From: Neptunitalea chrysea
GTDB taxonomy: Bacteria; Bacteroidota; Bacteroidia; Flavobacteriales; Flavobacteriaceae
Length of the DNA stretch: 64,000 bases
Reading direction: 5' to 3'
NCBI RefSeq assembly: GCF_027924145.1
Contig: NZ_BRVP01000005.1
Location: forward strand, 124,001 to 188,000
A program made the position numbers and the translations under genes. The notes under the pieces are model-generated. The model saw only the letters and a list, made by a program, of their open reading frames with translations, did not search any database and was not told the DNA's origin. Shown in pieces: positions 60,570-64,000 of this stretch (position 1 is its first letter; the number at the start of each line of letters is the position of its first letter).

Positions 60570-61808
60570 TTAATTTGTTATTAGGGTGTGTTTTGGGTAA
60601 CATACGTAATATTTAACAACGGGTTTAGAAAGTGCTTCTAAATTAAGTTGATCAGAAGCTTTTACCACATCTAATACTTTATTACTTTTTGTTAAGATAT
60701 TAATATGCTGCGTATTTTTATCATAAGCTTGATTACTTACCTGTCCTTTAAAAACAAAATAAGCAGCCTCTTCTTTCGTAATATTATATTCTTTTTGCAT
60801 CTCTTCTATCCTATGTAATAACTTCTTATTATCTATAGGCTTTTTACGATACTTTATTTTTAATAAATGTCTATCAAGAATCATACTACATAAGTTACTT
60901 AGCACAAAATCTGAATGGTATCTCCACTCTTTCATAGCAGAAATAATATCTGTATCATCTAATCTAGAAAATTTTTCTAAAACATCTGTATCAAAATTTT
61001 CTATATTAATATGGTTATACAGAAAAAAGTGAAGTCCACTACTTGCATATAAGGTTTCTCCATTTTCAATAAGCTGCTTCGCTCTTTTTAATACTTTAAT
61101 CAATAATTGTTCGGCTACTACACTGGTTTTATGTAAATATGCTTGCCAATACATTAAACGTCTACCAACTAAAAATTTCTCTACAGAATAAATTCCTTTT
61201 TCTTCAACTACCAATTCTTCATTACGTACGTTAAGCATGGTAATAATACGTTCAGAATTGATATTTCCCTCAGCAACGCCAGAATAGAAACTGTCTCTTT
61301 TTAAATAATCAGCTCTATCCATGTCTAATTGACTAGAGACAAGCTGATTCATAAATTTTCGAGGATATTTCTTCATAAAGATTTCTATAGCCATCGTTAA
61401 ACTTCCGTTAAACTCCTTATTAAGGTGCTCCATAAAAAGTAACGAAATAGTTTCATGCGAGACTCCGTTTACAATAGCTTCCTCCATAGCATGTGAAAAA
61501 GGTCCGTGTCCAATATCATGAAGTAAAATTGCTATTAAAAGTCCTTGCTCCTCCTCTTCCGAAATTTCAACTCCTTTAAAACGAAGGTTCTGTATAGATT
61601 TTAGCATTAAATGCATACACCCCAATGCATGATGAAAACGAGTGTGGTGTGCTCCTGGATATACTAAATAAGAAAGTCCCATTTGGGTAATTCTTCTTAA
61701 TCTTTGAAAATATGAATGCTGAACAAGATCAAAGATCAGCTCATTTGGAATAGTAATAAATCCGTAAATTGGATCGTTAAATATTTTTAATTTATTTCTG
61801 TTTTTCAA
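60570..61808 (-). CDS. HD-domain phosphohydrolase
   Basis: A cytosolic HD-superfamily protein of about 412 residues. It begins KNRNKLKIFNDPIYGFITIPNELIFDLVQHSYFQRLRRITQMGLSYLVYPGAHHTRFHHALGC, with the metal-binding His (in HHTRFHHALG) and the His-Asp pair in LLIAILLHDIGHGPFSHAMEE. This is the order of dNTP triphosphohydrolase-like HD proteins (COG1078). I prefer the TTG at 61808 as start: the -7 box opposite 61843-61850 lies downstream of the ATG at 61853, so that ATG would not be in the message, and relatives start near KLKIFNDP. It is divergent from porX. Confidence 0.82.
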   Translation of the reverse strand: MKNRNKLKIFNDPIYGFITIPNELIFDLVQHSYFQRLRRITQMGLSYLVYPGAHHTRFHHALGCMHLMLKSIQNLRFKGVEISEEEEQGLLIAILLHDIGHGPFSHAMEEAIVNGVSHETISLLFMEHLNKEFNGSLTMAIEIFMKKYPRKFMNQLVSSQLDMDRADYLKRDSFYSGVAEGNINSERIITMLNVRNEELVVEEKGIYSVEKFLVGRRLMYWQAYLHKTSVVAEQLLIKVLKRAKQLIENGETLYASSGLHFFLYNHINIENFDTDVLEKFSRLDDTDIISAMKEWRYHSDFVLSNLCSMILDRHLLKIKYRKKPIDNKKLLHRIEEMQKEYNITKEEAAYFVFKGQVSNQAYDKNTQHINILTKSNKVLDVVKASDQLNLEALSKPVVKYYVCYPKHTLITN

Positions 61809-61842
61809 AATAATTAAATAAAAATTGCAATTTATAATAAAG

Positions 61843-61850
61843 CAAATATA
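61843..61850 (-). promoter_or_regulatory. -7 box of the HD phosphohydrolase gene
   Basis: The minus strand reads TATATTTG here, an exact TAnnTTTG match. Transcription would begin near 61836, about 28 bases before the TTG start at 61808. The box lies 6 bases from the porX start codon on the other strand. Confidence 0.5.
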
Positions 61851-61855
61851 CATAT

Positions 61856-63403
61856 ATGAACACGATTAAAATACTTTGGGTAGATGATGAGATTGATTTG
61901 TTGAAGCCTCACATTTTATTTCTAGAAAAAAAGAACTATAATGTAACAACGTTACAGAGTGGTTTAGAAGCAATTGAGCTTATTGCTGAAGAGAATTTTG
62001 ATATCATTTTTCTTGATGAAAATATGCCTGGTATTTCAGGATTAGAAACACTTACTGAAATTAAAGCTAAAAAGCCCAATATTCCGGTAGTTATGATTAC
62101 TAAGAGTGAAGAAGAGTATATAATGGAAGAAGCTATTGGATCTAAAATTGCCGATTATTTAATTAAACCGGTAAATCCTAATCAAATACTGCTTAGTTTA
62201 AAAAAGAACTTAGACCACTCTAGACTTATTTCTGAAAAAACTACCTCTAATTACCAACAGGAATTTAGGAAAATTGCTATGGACTTATCTATGATTAACA
62301 GTATAGATGAGTGGGTTGATATTTATAAAAAACTGGTTTTTTGGGAATTAGAACTTGAAAATATCGAAGATGCAGGAATGAGAGAAATATTAGAATCTCA
62401 AAAGAGTGAAGCTAATAATCAATTCTTTAAGTTTATTAGTAAGAACTACGGAGATTGGTTTCATGAAGACGATGCTCCTGTAATGTCACATCAATTATTT
62501 AAATCTAAAGTAGTACCACAGTTAGAATCAAAAACACCTACATTAATGGTGGTTATAGATAATTTACGTTACGATCAATGGAAAACCATTGAAGGTACTA
62601 TTGGAAACTATTATAAGCCTGTTACCGAAGAAAGCTATTGCAGCATTTTACCCACTGCAACTCAGTATGCACGAAACGCAATTTTCTCAGGTTTAATGCC
62701 GTCGGAAATGGAGAAGTTATATCCACAATATTGGAAGAACGATACTGAGGAAGGTGGTAAAAATTTACATGAAGTCGATTTTCTAAGAGAACAAATTAGA
62801 AGACTTGGATTAAATATTAAATGGGAATATCATAAAATAAGCTCACTTAGAGCAGGTAAAAAATTAGCCGACAACTTTAAAAATCAGAAAGATAATGACT
62901 TATGTGTAATAGTCTACAACTTTGTAGATATGCTTTCACACGCAAAAACTGAAATGGAAGTAGTAAAAGAGTTGGCTTCTAATGATAAAGCTTATAGATC
63001 GTTAACAACTAGTTGGTTTAAGAATTCTCCTTTGTTAGAAATTATTCAACAAGCGCAACAACTTGGTTTTAAACTTATTATTACCACAGATCATGGTACC
63101 ATTAACGTAAAAAATCCTTCTAAAGTTATTGGGGATAAAGAAACAAGTTTAAATCTACGATATAAAACAGGACGAAGCTTAACTTTTGAAGATAAAGAGG
63201 TTTTAGCATTTAAAGACCCAAAACACGTGTTTTTACCTACTATTACCATGAGCAGTTCATTTATCTTTGCCAAAGAAGATTATTTCTTTGCCTATCCAAA
63301 TAACTACAATCATTATGTTAGTTATTATAGAAATACCTATCAACATGGAGGTATTTCTTTGGAGGAAATGATTATACCATTTGTTGTGTTAGAACCTAAA
63401 TAG
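61856..63403 (+). CDS. porX: PorX-like response regulator with PglZ/alkaline-phosphatase-like domain
   Basis: A 515-residue protein. The receiver domain (about 1-120) has the acidic pair Asp10-Asp11 in LWVDDEID, the phospho-acceptor Asp54 in IIFLDENMPG, a Thr/Ser switch in VMITKSEE and the Lys in DYLIKPVNP. After a helical linker comes a PglZ-type alkaline-phosphatase-like domain (about 200-515) with LMVVIDNLRYDQWKTIEGTI, ILPTATQYARNAIFSGLMPSEME, IVYNFVDMLSHAKTEM and LIITTDHGTINVKNPS. This architecture is that of PorX, which with the sensor PorY regulates type IX secretion in Bacteroidota. tsaE follows after 10 bases. Confidence 0.93.
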   Translation: MNTIKILWVDDEIDLLKPHILFLEKKNYNVTTLQSGLEAIELIAEENFDIIFLDENMPGISGLETLTEIKAKKPNIPVVMITKSEEEYIMEEAIGSKIADYLIKPVNPNQILLSLKKNLDHSRLISEKTTSNYQQEFRKIAMDLSMINSIDEWVDIYKKLVFWELELENIEDAGMREILESQKSEANNQFFKFISKNYGDWFHEDDAPVMSHQLFKSKVVPQLESKTPTLMVVIDNLRYDQWKTIEGTIGNYYKPVTEESYCSILPTATQYARNAIFSGLMPSEMEKLYPQYWKNDTEEGGKNLHEVDFLREQIRRLGLNIKWEYHKISSLRAGKKLADNFKNQKDNDLCVIVYNFVDMLSHAKTEMEVVKELASNDKAYRSLTTSWFKNSPLLEIIQQAQQLGFKLIITTDHGTINVKNPSKVIGDKETSLNLRYKTGRSLTFEDKEVLAFKDPKHVFLPTITMSSSFIFAKEDYFFAYPNNYNHYVSYYRNTYQHGGISLEEMIIPFVVLEPK

Positions 63404-63413
63404 AATTAATCAG

Positions 63414-63827
63414 ATGATCATAACGTATAATTTATCAGAATTAAGGCAAACAGCTGAGCAAATTTTAGATTACTGCACCAGTAAAACATTACTATTTGAA
63501 GGTGAAATGGGATCTGGAAAAACAACGCTAATTAAAGAAATCATAAACTGTTTAGGTATATCTGATACTACGAGTAGTCCAACCTATGGGTTTGTAAATG
63601 TATATGAATCGGCAAATGGTACTGTTGTTAATCATTTTGATTTGTACAGATTAAATGTTATTGATGAAGCATATGATATTGGTTTAGAAGAATATTTTTA
63701 TAATGATAATTATAATCTTATAGAGTGGCCAGAAGTAGCTTTAGATATTATACCAGACAATGGTTATACCATAATAATTGAAAAAATAAGCGAAAATATT
63801 AGAAAATTGATAATAGAAAAAAAATAA
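63414..63827 (+). CDS. tsaE: tRNA threonylcarbamoyladenosine biosynthesis ATPase TsaE
   Basis: A 137-residue ATPase acting with TsaB and TsaD in the t6A37 modification of tRNAs that read ANN codons. The Walker A motif LLFEGEMGSGKTTLIKEI (about 28-45), the SSPTYGFVNVYES segment (about 57-69), the NHFDLYRLNVIDEAYDIGLEEYF motif (about 77-99) and NLIEWPEVALDIIP (about 104-117) are all diagnostic. Length is typical. It is 10 bases behind porX on the same strand and presumably co-transcribed. Confidence 0.93.
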   Translation: MIITYNLSELRQTAEQILDYCTSKTLLFEGEMGSGKTTLIKEIINCLGISDTTSSPTYGFVNVYESANGTVVNHFDLYRLNVIDEAYDIGLEEYFYNDNYNLIEWPEVALDIIPDNGYTIIIEKISENIRKLIIEKK

Positions 63828-63829
63828 TA

Positions 63830-63862
63830 TTGAAAAGTCTAATAAATATTTTGCTATATTTG
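63830..63862 (+). promoter_or_regulatory. Promoter of the gene at the right edge
   Basis: TTG (63830-63832) and TATATTTG (63855-63862) are separated by 22 bases, a spacing that fits the Bacteroidota -33/-7 promoter. Transcription would start about 63868, leaving a leader of roughly 85-115 bases before the next start codon. Confidence 0.55.
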
Positions 63863-63984
63863 TTAGAGCTATCAGTAACCTACAAACAACGTTAACTCGT
63901 AAAGATACGACTAAAGTATTTACTATTAATTACTTATATTTTTCTAGGTTTGTCATGTCTAAAACCTATAAAAATATTATAATT

Positions 63985-64000
63985 ATGAAAAATTTTAAAA
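63985..64000 (+). CDS. Start of a gene cut by the right edge
   Basis: An ATG at 63985 opens MKNFK before the window ends; an in-frame ATG at 63955 would give MSKTYKNIIIMKNFK. A Lys-rich start after Met is common for exported proteins here, which favours 63985. A well-formed promoter lies upstream. Nothing can be said of the product. Confidence 0.4.

Noticed and set aside
61809-61853. ATG at 61853 as start of the HD phosphohydrolase
   Set aside because: The hydrophobic extension is unlike the family, and a consensus -7 box lies downstream of this ATG.
1-64000. tRNA, rRNA and CRISPR arrays
   Set aside because: Reading both strands I saw no cloverleaf with a conserved TTCGA arm and CCA-type acceptor, no rRNA signature and no regularly spaced direct repeats.

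Overview
The window is low-GC, gene-dense DNA from a member of the Bacteroidota, most likely family Flavobacteriaceae. The evidence is a SusC/SusD polysaccharide utilisation locus, a PorX-type regulator of type IX secretion, many lipoproteins with a Cys at residues 18-26, and TAnnTTTG -7 promoter boxes without strong Shine-Dalgarno sites. I see no tRNA, rRNA, CRISPR array or prophage. The genus cannot be named from the sequence alone.

Layout. 1-4.5 kb: the start of a secreted protein cut by the left edge, a GT39-type membrane glycosyltransferase, a small beta-barrel protein, two DinB-like four-helix proteins and a secreted hypothetical. 4.7-10.4 kb: a complete RND efflux operon (adaptor, pump, outer-membrane channel) closed by a strong terminator. 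10.5-14.7 kb: a lipoprotein, a secreted hypothetical, a periplasmic-type trehalase preceded by a small transcribed-looking leader, and a membrane-anchored helix-hairpin-helix protein. 14.9-22.8 kb: the whole histidine operon hisGDCB-H-A-F-IE plus a thiamine pyrophosphokinase, led by what reads as a textbook attenuator (leader peptide with adjacent His codons, antiterminator, terminator). 22.8-30 kb: CorA, cysM/cysE, DUF2461 and other housekeeping genes, an aldehyde dehydrogenase, and an AraC regulator. 30-55 kb: a 25-kb minus-strand polysaccharide utilisation locus. 55-64 kb: DUF72, hotdog thioesterase, MscS channel, a truncated IS982-type transposase, DUF3817, thioredoxin, a dienelactone-hydrolase-like lipoprotein, an HD phosphohydrolase, PorX, TsaE and the start of a gene cut by the right edge.

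The 30-55 kb locus reads right to left: xylose symporter, xylulokinase, xylose isomerase, SusC, SusD, a surface glycan-binding lipoprotein, GH2, GH39, GH31, GH97, GH3, BACON-GH5 and, after a terminator, GH29. Endo-glucanase, alpha-xylosidase, beta-galactosidase, alpha-fucosidase and beta-glucosidase together with xylose catabolism point to fucogalacto-xyloglucan as the substrate. This is inference from family content.

The least ordinary observations are the his attenuator, an 81-bp two-box repeat present twice 11.7 kb apart with a spacer conserved in length but not in sequence, a candidate small RNA or attenuator before the trehalase gene, and a perfect 30-bp palindrome between the glycan-binding and enzyme genes of the utilisation locus.
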